A stretch of 42,200 nt of DNA from a virus. The notes beneath the pieces were generated by a model. It saw nothing but the letters and a program-made list of their open reading frames with translations, ran no database searches and had not been told where the DNA came from. Below, piece after piece: positions 1 to 6,573 of this stretch (the stretch's first letter is position 1; each line of letters opens with the position of its first letter). The stretch is taken from IMG/VR virus record IMGVR_UViG_3300019888_000080, positions 1 to 42,200 of that record, one strand, 5' to 3'. Both the position numbers and the translations under genes were made by a program.

Positions 1-275
1 TCAATGACCCCTCGGCGACGCCTTCGTAGGTCTTCGCCTGGTGGCTTCGCCCAGCGTGACGCGGTCGCTTCGTGGATGCCGAGTCGCTCCCCGATCTGCG
101 CGAACGTCTCGCCCTGTTCGTTTAGCTCAGCGAGTGCTTGGGCGAGGGTCTGCCGGGCGTTGATCAGCGCGGCGGAGAGGTCGTACAGCTCATCTTTCGT
201 GCGTCCGGCGAGGTCGTAATCGCCGTTCACGAGACGGACCAGCGCATCCAGCACCTCTGGGGTCAGGTCCGCCAC
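1..275 (-). CDS. Helix-turn-helix DNA-binding protein, cut by the window edge
   Basis: The minus-strand frame starts at GTG 275-273 and is still open at base 1, so the C-terminus lies outside the window; at least 91 residues are visible. Residues about 15-55 are helical and charged. They are followed by a helix-turn-helix (ETFAQIGERLGIHEATASRWA, in part) and a basic run RRRRR. The layout, an N-terminal helix followed by a C-terminal HTH, matches the small regulator at 3836-4051. The start was chosen because a TAAGAT -10 box ends 7 nt before the GTG, which suggests a leaderless transcript. It is divergent from the gene at 402. It is probably a small transcriptional regulator; target and sensing are unknown. 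Confidence 0.7.
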   Translation of the reverse strand, partial: MADLTPEVLDALVRLVNGDYDLAGRTKDELYDLSAALINARQTLAQALAELNEQGETFAQIGERLGIHEATASRWAKPPGEDLRRRRRGVI

Positions 276-282
276 GTGACGG

Positions 283-288
283 ATCTTA
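283..288 (-). promoter_or_regulatory. -10 box of a probable leaderless promoter
   Basis: TAAGAT on the minus strand (288-283) fits the actinobacterial TANNNT -10. Exactly 7 nt separate it from the GTG start at 275, so transcription would begin at or near the start codon. No convincing -35 box is visible. The regulator at 4051 has the same 7-nt arrangement. Confidence 0.4.
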
Positions 289-302
289 GTTCACTACATG
301 CA

Positions 303-360
303 GGTTGCGGGGTGGCAACCCGTGGGGACAGACTAGGGCTGCTTCTTGCGAGTTAGCAAG
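303..360. promoter_or_regulatory. Paired TTGC-N6-GCAA dyads, possible operators
   Basis: Two perfect inverted repeats share the core TTGC-N6-GCAA. The first has arms 303-308 and 315-320 (6 bp). The second has arms 345-349 and 356-360 (5 bp). The cores start 41 bp apart, about four helical turns, which would put both on one DNA face. They lie between the divergent genes starting at 275 and 402, so they are plausible binding sites for the adjacent HTH protein. The binding is inferred; the symmetry is direct. Confidence 0.45.
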
Positions 361-401
361 ATGCATGAGAGAGTTGTGCCGTCACCACAGGAGGACGCAC
401 C

Positions 402-659
402 ATGAGCACCACGACCGCGACGCGCCAATCCGGCGCCGACGTCCTGAGCCTCACGTACCTGGTCGCCGGTCACGCCTGGCCCGCCACCGTCACGGTCACC
501 ATCCACGACGCGGACCCGGACGCGCCCGCCGACGGCCGACTGGTCTCGATCGACGGCCTGCACTTCGACAACCCGATGACCAGCGACGACACCACCCGAC
601 TGGCCGGACTCCTGCTGCGCGCCGTCGAGCTCACTCACACAAGGGACGTGGCGGCATGA
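402..659 (+). CDS. Small hypothetical protein, first gene of the left plus-strand operon
   Basis: This 85-residue protein starts at ATG 402, after a GGAGGA ribosome site about 8 nt upstream. The first 60 residues alternate hydrophobic and polar like beta strands and are rich in Asp. The last 20 form a likely amphipathic helix (LAGLLLRAVELTHTRD). No motif was recognised. The strand-then-helix plan, and the position opposite a divergent HTH gene, resemble the protein at 4164-4457, though sequence similarity is weak. Its stop overlaps the next ATG (ATGA), so the two are probably translationally coupled. Function unknown. Confidence 0.7.
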   Translation: MSTTTATRQSGADVLSLTYLVAGHAWPATVTVTIHDADPDAPADGRLVSIDGLHFDNPMTSDDTTRLAGLLLRAVELTHTRDVAA

Positions 660-886
660 CCAGCCCGCGCCGTAGGCCGAGCGACTTCCCGAACCTGCGC
701 AACCCGCTGCTCGCCCACACCTTCGTCGCCGAGGCGCTGGTGCGCGCCGAGCAGCTGGACACCGAGGCCGGGCGCCGCGACGAGTACGGCAACGCCATGC
801 ACGGTGCCGACGCCGGGGTGATGACCTCACGCGCCCGGCTGATCCGGGACCTGTGCACGGAGATCGCGACCGAGGCGGGGTCGTGA
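656..886 (+). CDS. Small hypothetical protein
   Basis: A 76-residue protein starting at ATG 656 in a 4-base overlap with the preceding stop. The N-terminus is basic (PRRRPSDFPNLRNPLL). The rest is mostly helical with alternating acidic and basic residues. No cysteine motif, membrane segment or known fold was recognised. It is the second gene of a tightly packed operon that leads into the left terminase pair. Confidence 0.6.
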   Translation: MTSPRRRPSDFPNLRNPLLAHTFVAEALVRAEQLDTEAGRRDEYGNAMHGADAGVMTSRARLIRDLCTEIATEAGS

Positions 887-999
887 CCGCTATGTCGCTC
901 GTCCTGTGCGATGGGTCCGGACTGATCGAGGTCTACATCTCCGGTGAGCGGGAGCTGTTCGCCTGCTGGGGATGCTCGCAGTGTCGACCGAGCAAGTGA
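883..999 (+). CDS. Very small cysteine-containing protein
   Basis: This 38-residue frame starts at GTG 883, overlapping the previous stop as GTGA, and ends at TGA 997-999, which overlaps a GTG of the next gene in the same way. The C-terminus contains CWGCSQC, a possible metal-binding cysteine cluster (three cysteines here and one at residue 9). The two flanking overlaps match the spacing used throughout this operon and are the main reason to accept so short a gene. Confidence 0.45.
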   Translation: MTAMSLVLCDGSGLIEVYISGERELFACWGCSQCRPSK

Positions 1000-1226
1000 G
1001 GCACGCCGTGATGTGGTTGGCGTTCGGGCTGTTCTATGTCGACATCGCGGCCATGATCCTGCTCCTGGTCAACCGCGCGTCACTGCCCGCCATCATTGCT
1101 ACCGTGCTGGCCGCGCCGGCCCTCATCGTGGGCGCGCATTTCGCGCGTGAGGTATGGCTCGACTCGCGGCTGCCGAATCTGGACGAGTGGAAACGGGCTC
1201 CCCGGTTCGTGCGACCGAACGACTAA
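996..1226 (+). CDS. Small protein with two predicted membrane helices
   Basis: About 76 residues with two hydrophobic stretches, roughly residues 6-25 (LAFGLFYVDIAAMILLLV) and 29-50 (a PAIIATVLAAPALIVGAHFA run), then a charged C-terminal tail. The start is uncertain. GTG 996 gives the GTGA overlap usual here; ATG 972 would add eight residues and ATG 1011 would remove five. A small two-pass inner-membrane protein of unknown role; nothing ties it to lysis. Confidence 0.6.
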   Translation: MRHAVMWLAFGLFYVDIAAMILLLVNRASLPAIIATVLAAPALIVGAHFAREVWLDSRLPNLDEWKRAPRFVRPND

Positions 1227-1253
1227 TGACCTTGGACGGAGAGTGGTGGACCC

Positions 1254-1754
1254 ATGGCAGCGAATACCGGCAACCTCCCTCACGCCGCGGCCAACCAGGC
1301 TAAGATCATTGGGCAGCAGGAACGCTGCTTTGACCTGCGCGAACAGGGCCACTCGATCCGCGAGATCGCGCGCCTGACTGAACTGTCCCGAGGCACGGTG
1401 CAGAACCGCCTCGACGACGAATGGATCAGGCGCATCGGTCCGCGCTCTGAACGACACCGGGAAACGCAGCTCGCGCAGATCGCTCAGGCCCAGGAACGGT
1501 TGATGGCCGAGAAGGACGCGATCGACATCGGTGAGAACGTGGACGCGATCGTGAAGCTGACCAACTCCCAGGCCAACCTTTGGGACAAGGAAGCGAAGCT
1601 GCTGGGTACTTACGCGCCCGAGAAGATGACCGTGTCCGGTTCCATGGCGGTGCGAATTCCCGAGCATCTAAGGGAAGCGGTCCTCGCGGCGGAGGAGAGG
1701 GCCCGTGCTGAAGCGGCTGTTCGGGAAGCCGCGGTCCGTGCCAGCGGCGGTTGA
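1254..1754 (+). CDS. Terminase small subunit-like HTH protein (left pair)
   Basis: 166 residues starting at ATG 1254 with CGGAGAG upstream. Residues about 25-55 form a helix-turn-helix (LREQGHSIREIARLTELSRG). A helical segment follows, ending in NLWDKEAKLLGTYAPEK. The LLG-x-APxK ending is common in small terminase subunits with an N-terminal HTH. The C-terminus is an Ala/Glu/Arg-rich helix. Small terminases recognise the packaging site and recruit the large subunit. The last 50 bases overlap the large terminase gene at 1705, which supports the pairing. It could instead be another HTH regulator, but length, tail motif and neighbour favour a terminase. Confidence 0.65.
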   Translation: MAANTGNLPHAAANQAKIIGQQERCFDLREQGHSIREIARLTELSRGTVQNRLDDEWIRRIGPRSERHRETQLAQIAQAQERLMAEKDAIDIGENVDAIVKLTNSQANLWDKEAKLLGTYAPEKMTVSGSMAVRIPEHLREAVLAAEERARAEAAVREAAVRASGG

Positions 1755-3264
1755 GTCCCCACCCGCGATCCGGTTCCCGCGCGGGTTCGACTCTGACTAT
1801 TACTTTGGCAAGCTGAACTCGGCCGCGCTCGAATACTCGGACGCCTACCGTCGTGATATTTGCCGCACTGACCCAATGATGTTTGGAATTTGTTATATGT
1901 CCCGGCACCTGATCTCCCCGGAGACCGGGCCGGATATCAACATCAGTCAGTTCCATCTCGACATAGCCGAGGCGGCGGTGCGCTGGATGCGTAATGACCT
2001 CGGACCCAGTGAGCTGCGGGAAGCCTGGATCGTTGCAAGAGGCGGGGCGAAGTCCACGTGGACTTTCACCATCCTGGCGTGCTGGGCCCTGGCGTTCGGG
2101 CACCGCCGGTTCATCGCCAGCTTCGGCGCGAACAACAACGCGGTGACCCGCCACTTCGCCACGCTGCGCGAAGAGTTCGCCACCAACGAGCTGCTGCGCG
2201 CCGACTTCCCCGATCTCTGCGAGCCGGCCAAGGTCGGCGGCAAGGCGCGCTCGGACAACGCCAATGCCTACATAGCCCGCTCCGGCGCGGTAATGATGGC
2301 GCACGGTATCGACTCGACCCAGCTCGGCGCGAAGGTCGGGAACATCCGGCCAGATTTGATCCTGTTCGACGACTGTGAATCTGACGAGGGCAACTACAGC
2401 CCGTATCAGAAGGACCGTCGGCTATCCACGATGACCAACGGCGTGCTAGCCATGAATCCCAACGCCGTGGTGCAACTGTGCGGGACGGTCACCATGTACG
2501 GCTCGATCACCCACGACCTGGTGCGCTGGGCGCTCAACGAACGCGACACCGCCAACCAGTGGGTCGGAGAACAGAACATCCGGCCGCGCTACTACGCGCC
2601 GATCGTGACCGACGACGCGGGCAACGAGTCTTCGTTCTGGGAGGCCCGATACTCGCTGGAGTACCTGCGATCGATACGGGGCACCACCTACTACGAGCTG
2701 AACTTCCTCAATCTGCCCCGCTCGACCAAGGACGGTCTGTGGCAGCCCTCCGACATCGTGGTGAACGAGCGGATGACGACTACCGACCGGGTCATGCGGA
2801 TCGACCCCAGCGTGTCCACCAAAGACACCAGCGACCAAACCGGCATCGGCGTGGCCGGTCTGGGGCCGATGGGCAACGTGCTGATCGAGTACGCGATCGG
2901 TGTTCGCCCGGAACCTGATGAGCTGCGCGACCTGGTCGGACGCATCACCTGGAACAACCGGAACATCCACGAGGTGCACCTAGAGACCAACCAGGGAGGC
3001 AACGTCATGGTAGCGACAATCCGGCCGGTACTGCCGCCCGGGGTGAAGCTGGTCGAGGTGTGGACGGGGGAGTCCAAGGACGCGCGGTTCTGGCGGTTCT
3101 TCGATTTTCACAAGCTCGGATGGGTCTACTACGCCGAGACATTCCCCGAGCTTCGCAAGCAGATGCTCGGCTATCCGAAGACGCGTCTCGATGACATCTT
3201 GGACGCGGTCTCTGGCGCGGCGGACCACTTCCTGAAGGGTCGGCCGCGGCCGATGATGCGTTGA
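1705..3264 (+). CDS. terL: Terminase large subunit (left copy, intact motifs)
   Basis: 519 residues, starting at GTG 1705 after a strong GGAGGAGAGG site (1691-1700). The large terminase is the ATP-driven motor that cuts the concatemer and packages DNA through the portal. The N-terminal ATPase has Walker A ARGGAKST (residues 111-118), Walker B LILFDDCE (218-225) and a coupling motif at LCGT (258-261). The C-terminal RNase H-like nuclease has Asp367 (RIDPS), Glu427 (HLETN) and an Asp pair at 496-497 (LDDILDA), the expected acidic triad. So both activities look intact. No portal or capsid gene is nearby on this strand; the structural genes lie far away beside a second, different large terminase (38696-40318). 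Confidence 0.88.
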   Translation: MLKRLFGKPRSVPAAVESPPAIRFPRGFDSDYYFGKLNSAALEYSDAYRRDICRTDPMMFGICYMSRHLISPETGPDINISQFHLDIAEAAVRWMRNDLGPSELREAWIVARGGAKSTWTFTILACWALAFGHRRFIASFGANNNAVTRHFATLREEFATNELLRADFPDLCEPAKVGGKARSDNANAYIARSGAVMMAHGIDSTQLGAKVGNIRPDLILFDDCESDEGNYSPYQKDRRLSTMTNGVLAMNPNAVVQLCGTVTMYGSITHDLVRWALNERDTANQWVGEQNIRPRYYAPIVTDDAGNESSFWEARYSLEYLRSIRGTTYYELNFLNLPRSTKDGLWQPSDIVVNERMTTTDRVMRIDPSVSTKDTSDQTGIGVAGLGPMGNVLIEYAIGVRPEPDELRDLVGRITWNNRNIHEVHLETNQGGNVMVATIRPVLPPGVKLVEVWTGESKDARFWRFFDFHKLGWVYYAETFPELRKQMLGYPKTRLDDILDAVSGAADHFLKGRPRPMMR

Positions 3265-3473
3265 TGCCCACCGCCGAACGAGATCAGCTCGCCGAGGAAC
3301 TGGCCCGCCTGGTCGGCCACCTGGCGCTGGCACGGGACCGGGGCCGGAAGGAAGGCAAGTCGTTGCTTGAGCAGAAGGCTTACCGGGAGGGGATCAGCAC
3401 GGCGATGCGGCTGATGGCCTCGAGCGCACTGCTCATGACGATCGGGCCGGAGTCCGCCAGCCTTATCGAGTAG
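3264..3473 (+). CDS. Small helical protein downstream of the left terminase
   Basis: A 69-residue protein starting at ATG 3264, which overlaps the terminase stop (TGATG). It is highly helical with a charged first half (ERDQLAEELARLVGHLALAR) and a Met/Ala-rich second half. No known domain was recognised. Coupling to the terminase stop suggests co-expression and perhaps a packaging-related role, but that is inference. It ends in the small inverted repeat at 3467-3489. Confidence 0.6.
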   Translation: MPTAERDQLAEELARLVGHLALARDRGRKEGKSLLEQKAYREGISTAMRLMASSALLMTIGPESASLIE

Positions 3474-3489
3474 CAACTAGGACTACTCG
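3467..3489. terminator. Short inverted repeat between convergent genes
   Basis: CGAGTAG (3467-3473) and CTACTCG (3483-3489) form a perfect 7-bp stem with a 9-nt loop. Each arm carries the TAG stop of one of the two converging genes. No U-tract follows on either side, so it is at best a weak two-way terminator. Confidence 0.3.
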
Positions 3490-3833
3490 CCCTTCTCTGA
3501 AACGAACTCTTCCCATGGCGTCATCCATGCCGTGCGTGTGGCGACTTTCCAGCCAGGGCGAACAGGATCGAACCGCTGCTCTGAAGCCAACGGCAGGGGA
3601 TTGTCCCAAGTTGCGCCGTCGGACTCGTCAGGGCTGACCAGGCCGTAGCTGATGTGGCCCTCGGAGGGTTCCAGTTCGCGGCGCAACGGCCAGTTGTACG
3701 CCACGATGAACGCGCGCTCACCGGGTAGCCGGAAAACTAGGGTGGAGTTGCCGTACTCGTCGCCACCGCGATAGACCAGAGGCCCCGACCAGGAACCCTT
3801 GCCGTACATCCAGAAGCGGCACGCTGACATCAC
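3483..3833 (-). CDS. Hypothetical protein, tryptophan-rich
   Basis: About 116 residues, starting at GTG 3833 or ATG 3830, just after the stop of the regulator at 3836. It is rich in aromatic residues and looks beta-stranded (SWSGPLVYRGG, FIVAYNWPL, ATRTAWMTPWEEF). No membrane segment or catalytic motif was recognised. It is the second gene of a two-gene minus-strand unit with the HTH protein, which may control its expression. Function unknown. Confidence 0.6.
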   Translation of the reverse strand: MMSACRFWMYGKGSWSGPLVYRGGDEYGNSTLVFRLPGERAFIVAYNWPLRRELEPSEGHISYGLVSPDESDGATWDNPLPLASEQRFDPVRPGWKVATRTAWMTPWEEFVSEKGE

Positions 3834-3835
3834 GA

Positions 3836-4051
3836 TCAGCTCACCGCCTTCTGCTCGAGAATCTGGGCGACGCGCTGGGGCGTGAGCCCGGCCAGGAGCG
3901 CGATCTCGCTGGGCTTGTGTGTCTCCCGGGCCGCGCGTATCAGCTCGCGCCGCTCGAGCGAGAGGTTAGCGATCTCCGTTGCGCACTGCTCCATTTTCGC
4001 CGTCAGCGCACGCACCCGGGCGGCCCACTGGGGCACCTGCAAGCTGTTCAT
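3836..4051 (-). CDS. Small helix-turn-helix regulator
   Basis: 71 residues from ATG 4051. Residues about 12-45 form a charged helix that could dimerise. Residues 45-68 contain a helix-turn-helix (PSEIALLAGLTPQRVAQIL). An upstream GTG at 4060 overlaps the -10 box and is less likely. The gene is divergent from 4164 and shares a 112-bp control region with it containing two GGGTTTAAAG copies, as expected for a self-controlling phage regulator. It could repress the plus-strand operon; that is inferred from layout only. Confidence 0.65.
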   Translation of the reverse strand: MNSLQVPQWAARVRALTAKMEQCATEIANLSLERRELIRAARETHKPSEIALLAGLTPQRVAQILEQKAVS

Positions 4052-4058
4052 GCTCAAC

Positions 4059-4064
4059 ACTCTA
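4059..4064 (-). promoter_or_regulatory. -10 box of a probable leaderless promoter
   Basis: TAGAGT on the minus strand (4064-4059) fits TANNNT and lies 7 nt before ATG 4051, the same spacing as at 283-288. This would give a transcript beginning at the start codon. No clear -35 box was found. Confidence 0.4.
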
Positions 4065-4065
4065 C

Positions 4066-4118
4066 GGGTTTAAAGGCCCCTTCACCAGCCTTGACGCGCG
4101 GACAAGGGGGGTTTAAAG
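4066..4118. promoter_or_regulatory. Two GGGTTTAAAG direct repeats in a divergent promoter region
   Basis: GGGTTTAAAG occurs at 4066-4075 and 4109-4118, 43 bp apart, each with a palindromic TTTAAA core. The first abuts the minus-strand -10 box. The second overlaps the plus-strand -10 box (4114-4119). A protein bound at both would cover both promoters, which suggests operators of the adjacent HTH regulator. Confidence 0.45.
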
Positions 4119-4119
4119 T
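4091..4119 (+). promoter_or_regulatory. Sigma70-type promoter for the gene at 4164
   Basis: TTGACG (4091-4096) and TAAAGT (4114-4119) are separated by exactly 17 nt, close to the sigma70/HrdB consensus. It is the clearest promoter seen in the window and would give a leader of about 38 nt. The -10 overlaps the second GGGTTTAAAG copy, so it is probably repressible. Confidence 0.65.
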
Positions 4120-4163
4120 AGAGCCTGCACCACTTGCAACTCCCCGACCAGGAAGACAGGCCA

Positions 4164-4457
4164 ATGACCGCCACAGTCACCGCCATCACCACATCCCTGC
4201 CCTGCGATAGCGACCCTGCAGCCTCCACGAGCCCCGGCTGGGGCCACGCCGTGATCGTCGGAGTGTTCGTGGACGACGCCACGCACATCGAGGTAGCGCG
4301 CCACGAGTCCGTGAGCGGCGTCCGCTACACCACCGTGGCGCTGCGCGCCCTCAACCACAACGGCGCCGACGTGGACCTGCGTATCGCCGACGGCCAGCTC
4401 AAAGAGCTGCTGCGCAAGCTCACGGCCGTGTTCGCGGCCGAGGCCAAGGGCGTTTGA
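4164..4457 (+). CDS. Small hypothetical protein under a strong promoter
   Basis: 97 residues from ATG 4164, with AGGAAG upstream. After a Thr/Ser/Pro-rich first 28 residues come several likely beta strands (HAVIVGVFVDD, YTTVALRALN, ADVDLRI), then a C-terminal amphipathic helix (QLKELLRKLTAVFAAEAKG). It is the first gene of a plus-strand operon running to 5031 or beyond, opposite a divergent HTH regulator. The overall plan resembles 402-659. Function unknown. Confidence 0.7.
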   Translation: MTATVTAITTSLPCDSDPAASTSPGWGHAVIVGVFVDDATHIEVARHESVSGVRYTTVALRALNHNGADVDLRIADGQLKELLRKLTAVFAAEAKGV

Positions 4458-4458
4458 C

Positions 4459-4638
4459 GTGAAGACCCCGATGGCAGCGAGCCCAGAACTGCAGCGGCTG
4501 TTGTGGTTCATGGTCGCTAGTGGGTGCGACGCTATAGAGATCGCCCGTGTAGCGGAGAAGCCGTGGTGCTACCCCGAGGAGTACGCCCTCGTCGTGATGG
4601 CCGATCGGGGCGGGCTCGTTGACGGCGACCTGACGTGA
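4459..4638 (+). CDS. Small hypothetical protein
   Basis: A 59-residue frame from GTG 4459, two bases after the previous stop. Its own stop (4636-4638) overlaps the GTG of the next gene as GTGA. Residues 10-33 (LQRLLWFMVASGCDAIEIAR) look helical, and the remainder is acidic with an aromatic patch (KPWCYPEEYALVVM). The gene fills the space between neighbours in the phase expected for this operon. Confidence 0.55.
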   Translation: MKTPMAASPELQRLLWFMVASGCDAIEIARVAEKPWCYPEEYALVVMADRGGLVDGDLT

Positions 4639-4835
4639 ACCGCCACCAGTGCGCCCATCACATCGTGTTCAGCGCCCTCACCCAAGCGCTCGCGCAGGCG
4701 TACCCGGACATCCCGGCGGCCGAGCGGCACCGGTTAGCCGAGCTGGTGTGCGTTGAGGCGGAGGTAGCGACCGCCGCCCGCCGGCCAGCACGGAACGCTG
4801 AGGCCATGCACGCCCAGAGGAGAGATTGTGCCTGA
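4635..4835 (+). CDS. Small hypothetical helical protein
   Basis: 66 residues from GTG 4635 (GTGA overlap). The sequence is helical and rich in Ala, His and Arg (HIVFSALTQALAQAYPDIP, then AAERHRLAELVCVEAEVATA). There are three cysteines but no CxxC pair. The 3' end overlaps the next gene by 8 bases. Function unknown; operon position is the main support. Confidence 0.55.
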   Translation: MNRHQCAHHIVFSALTQALAQAYPDIPAAERHRLAELVCVEAEVATAARRPARNAEAMHAQRRDCA

Positions 4836-5031
4836 ACCAACGCCCGAAGAGCTGGCCGAGATCGAGCATTACCGCCGGCTGTATGTCACTCCCAACATGC
4901 CCGCTGGGGAGTTCGCGGAACTGCTCCCGGAGCACCTTCGCCGCCCTTACTGGGCGTTGAAGCTCGACGAGATATTGGGCCCTCCAGACTCGCCCCGCTC
5001 CCATCGAGAGTCCAACAGTACCGACACCTGA
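4828..5031 (+). CDS. Small hypothetical acidic protein
   Basis: 67 residues from GTG 4828, with AGGAGAG a few bases upstream. Residues 1-50 contain PTPEELAEIEHYRRLYVTP and a second helix LLPEHLRRPYWALKLDEILG. The tail is polar. It resembles the small acidic helical proteins common in actinophage early operons, but no family could be named. Confidence 0.55.
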   Translation: MPEPTPEELAEIEHYRRLYVTPNMPAGEFAELLPEHLRRPYWALKLDEILGPPDSPRSHRESNSTDT

Positions 5032-5069
5032 CCCACTCCACACATCCCCCCTGAGAGAAGGCCACCGCG

Positions 5070-5780
5070 ATGCGCGGTAAGCACCACCTGCCCCGACGTC
5101 CGGGCTCGATCCAGCGCCTCTGGCTGCGCCGGCACTACCGGGCACGCGCGGTGCGTCAGCCCAAGCCGGCCAGGATAAAGCCCCGTGGGCGCGACGGGCT
5201 CGTCGTCAGCGGCGCCATGGCCGCCACGCTCACCGCCGTGGGAGTGGCCGCCGTGCTTACCCCCGGCGGCGCTCGCCTAGCCCCGATACTGGCCGAACCC
5301 GTTCCGCCCGCGATCGAGCCGGCCCCCGAAGCGGCGCCCTTAGTGTTCACCCCGCCAGCTGAGTATGAGTTCCCGATCGCGGTGGAGGAGACCCCGATCC
5401 CGACCCCAACGCCCACCGTGCGGTGGGTCGTCGAGAAGGAGGAGATGCACGTGCCACCCATCGAGGTAGTCGAACGCGAGCCCCGAGGCCGCCACTGGGC
5501 CCCGGACGTGGACCACTCCGATGACCGTCGCGACTCACGGCATGACGCGTGGCGCACGGACAGGCCGCGTCCTACCCCGTACCCCCGTGACCGTGACGAA
5601 CGGGACCACGGCGAGCGAGGGGGCCGGGAACGTAACGGCAGCGGCCACGACGGGCACGGGGGTCAGGGTGGCCATGACCGTGGCGAGCGCGGGGACAGTG
5701 GGGGACGCAAGGGTTCTGACGGCGGCAAGTCTCACGACCGTGGCGGCTCGGACCATGGCGGAAAGGGCAGGGGTCGGTGA
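5070..5780 (+). CDS. Single-pass membrane protein with a low-complexity charged tail
   Basis: 236 residues from ATG 5070, with a GAGAAGG site upstream. Residues 1-45 are strongly basic. Residues about 47-65 form one membrane helix (AMAATLTAVGVAAVLTP). Residues 70-135 are rich in Pro, Glu and Val and include PTPTPTV. The last 100 residues are almost entirely Asp, Arg, His, Gly and Lys in loose repeats (RDERDHGERGG, then HDRGERGDSGG and DHGGKGRGR). By the positive-inside rule the tail would be outside the cell. No catalytic motif is present. It could be an envelope-exposed polyampholyte; its function is unknown. Confidence 0.6.
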   Translation: MRGKHHLPRRPGSIQRLWLRRHYRARAVRQPKPARIKPRGRDGLVVSGAMAATLTAVGVAAVLTPGGARLAPILAEPVPPAIEPAPEAAPLVFTPPAEYEFPIAVEETPIPTPTPTVRWVVEKEEMHVPPIEVVEREPRGRHWAPDVDHSDDRRDSRHDAWRTDRPRPTPYPRDRDERDHGERGGRERNGSGHDGHGGQGGHDRGERGDSGGRKGSDGGKSHDRGGSDHGGKGRGR

Positions 5781-6154
5781 TGAGGAACGATCTCTATCAG
5801 GACGAAGTCTGGATCACCAAGGACGGGCACACGCTCCGATTGGTCGACATGACTCCGGAGCATCGACAGAACCTGCTGGCCTGGATACGGCGCAACTCTA
5901 TCCGACTAAAGCTCTCGGCCGAACTGTCGCTGTGCTACGGGCCGGAGCTGTCTGGGGACGCGGCGAACGACTGCTTTGACGCGATGTTTGACGAAGTGCT
6001 CCGGACCCCGGCGGCGCAGTGGATCGAAGAACAGCCTCTAGTCGTCCGGCTCCGCGAGCTTGTTGCGGCGGACGCACCATCTCGACGTCGCCGTGCCTTG
6101 GCCATGCCGGTCCCGGCGGGTGCGCTCGGCGACTCGGAGGGATGCGGCCGGTGA
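5780..6154 (+). CDS. Conserved-looking phage protein of unknown function
   Basis: 124 residues from ATG 5780, overlapping the previous stop (TGATG). The N-terminus DEVWITKDGHTLRLVDMT reads like a beta hairpin. A helical middle (HRQNLLAWIRRN) follows, then an acidic segment with one Cys (NDCFDAMFDEVL). The N-terminal pattern is of a kind often seen in small actinophage proteins near replication or packaging genes, but no function is established. The last 25 residues are basic and probably disordered. Confidence 0.6.
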   Translation: MRNDLYQDEVWITKDGHTLRLVDMTPEHRQNLLAWIRRNSIRLKLSAELSLCYGPELSGDAANDCFDAMFDEVLRTPAAQWIEEQPLVVRLRELVAADAPSRRRRALAMPVPAGALGDSEGCGR

Positions 6155-6187
6155 CGAACTGTCAGCCCGTGGTGAAAGGAGATGGTG

Positions 6188-6340
6188 ATGGATAACATGA
6201 CAGCCCTGCTGATCGTTACGGTGCTCTTCTCCATCACGGAGATGATCCAACTAAGGTGGCTAACGCTATTGAACCGAGAGGTTAAGGAATTGCACATACG
6301 GGTCAGGTCGACGTTGAACCTCAGCGAGGAGAAGCGATGA
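6188..6340 (+). CDS. Small single-pass membrane protein
   Basis: 50 residues from ATG 6188, with an AAAGGAG site 7-13 nt upstream, among the best in this block. Residues 4-22 (MTALLIVTVLFSITEMIQL) form one membrane helix. A charged, probably coiled segment (LNREVKELHIRVRSTLNLSEE) follows. Its stop overlaps the next ATG (ATGA). The helix plus coil plan resembles small phage membrane anchors; function unknown. Confidence 0.6.
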   Translation: MDNMTALLIVTVLFSITEMIQLRWLTLLNREVKELHIRVRSTLNLSEEKR

Positions 6341-6573
6341 TCGCCCCCGGCCACCGCTACCCGGACAAGTTACGTGGCCACCCGCTAGCCGACCACTGGC
6401 GTCCGGCGGAACCCGAGCCGACCGCCCCAGACCCCCTCCGCGCCGTCCTACGCAAGTGCATCGACGCCCTGCGCGCCGCCCAGCCGCTGCTGGCCCTGCC
6501 CCGAGACCGCGAGGTGCTCGAGGACGTGGCCCGGCGGGCGGAACAAGAGTTGAGGAAGGCCCGCGATGCTTGA
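6337..6573 (+). CDS. Small hypothetical protein
   Basis: 78 residues from ATG 6337 (ATGA overlap). The first 35 residues are Pro/His rich and probably extended. The rest is helical (RAVLRKCIDALRAAQPLLAL, then a Glu/Arg-rich helix). The 3' end overlaps the start of the next reading frame by 8 bases and carries that gene's GAGGAAGG ribosome site. Function unknown. Confidence 0.6.
   Translation: MIAPGHRYPDKLRGHPLADHWRPAEPEPTAPDPLRAVLRKCIDALRAAQPLLALPRDREVLEDVARRAEQELRKARDA

Noticed and set aside
1426-2304. A 292-codon minus-strand open frame
   Set aside because: It is antisense to the left terminase pair, where ATPase and nuclease motifs are intact in the other strand.
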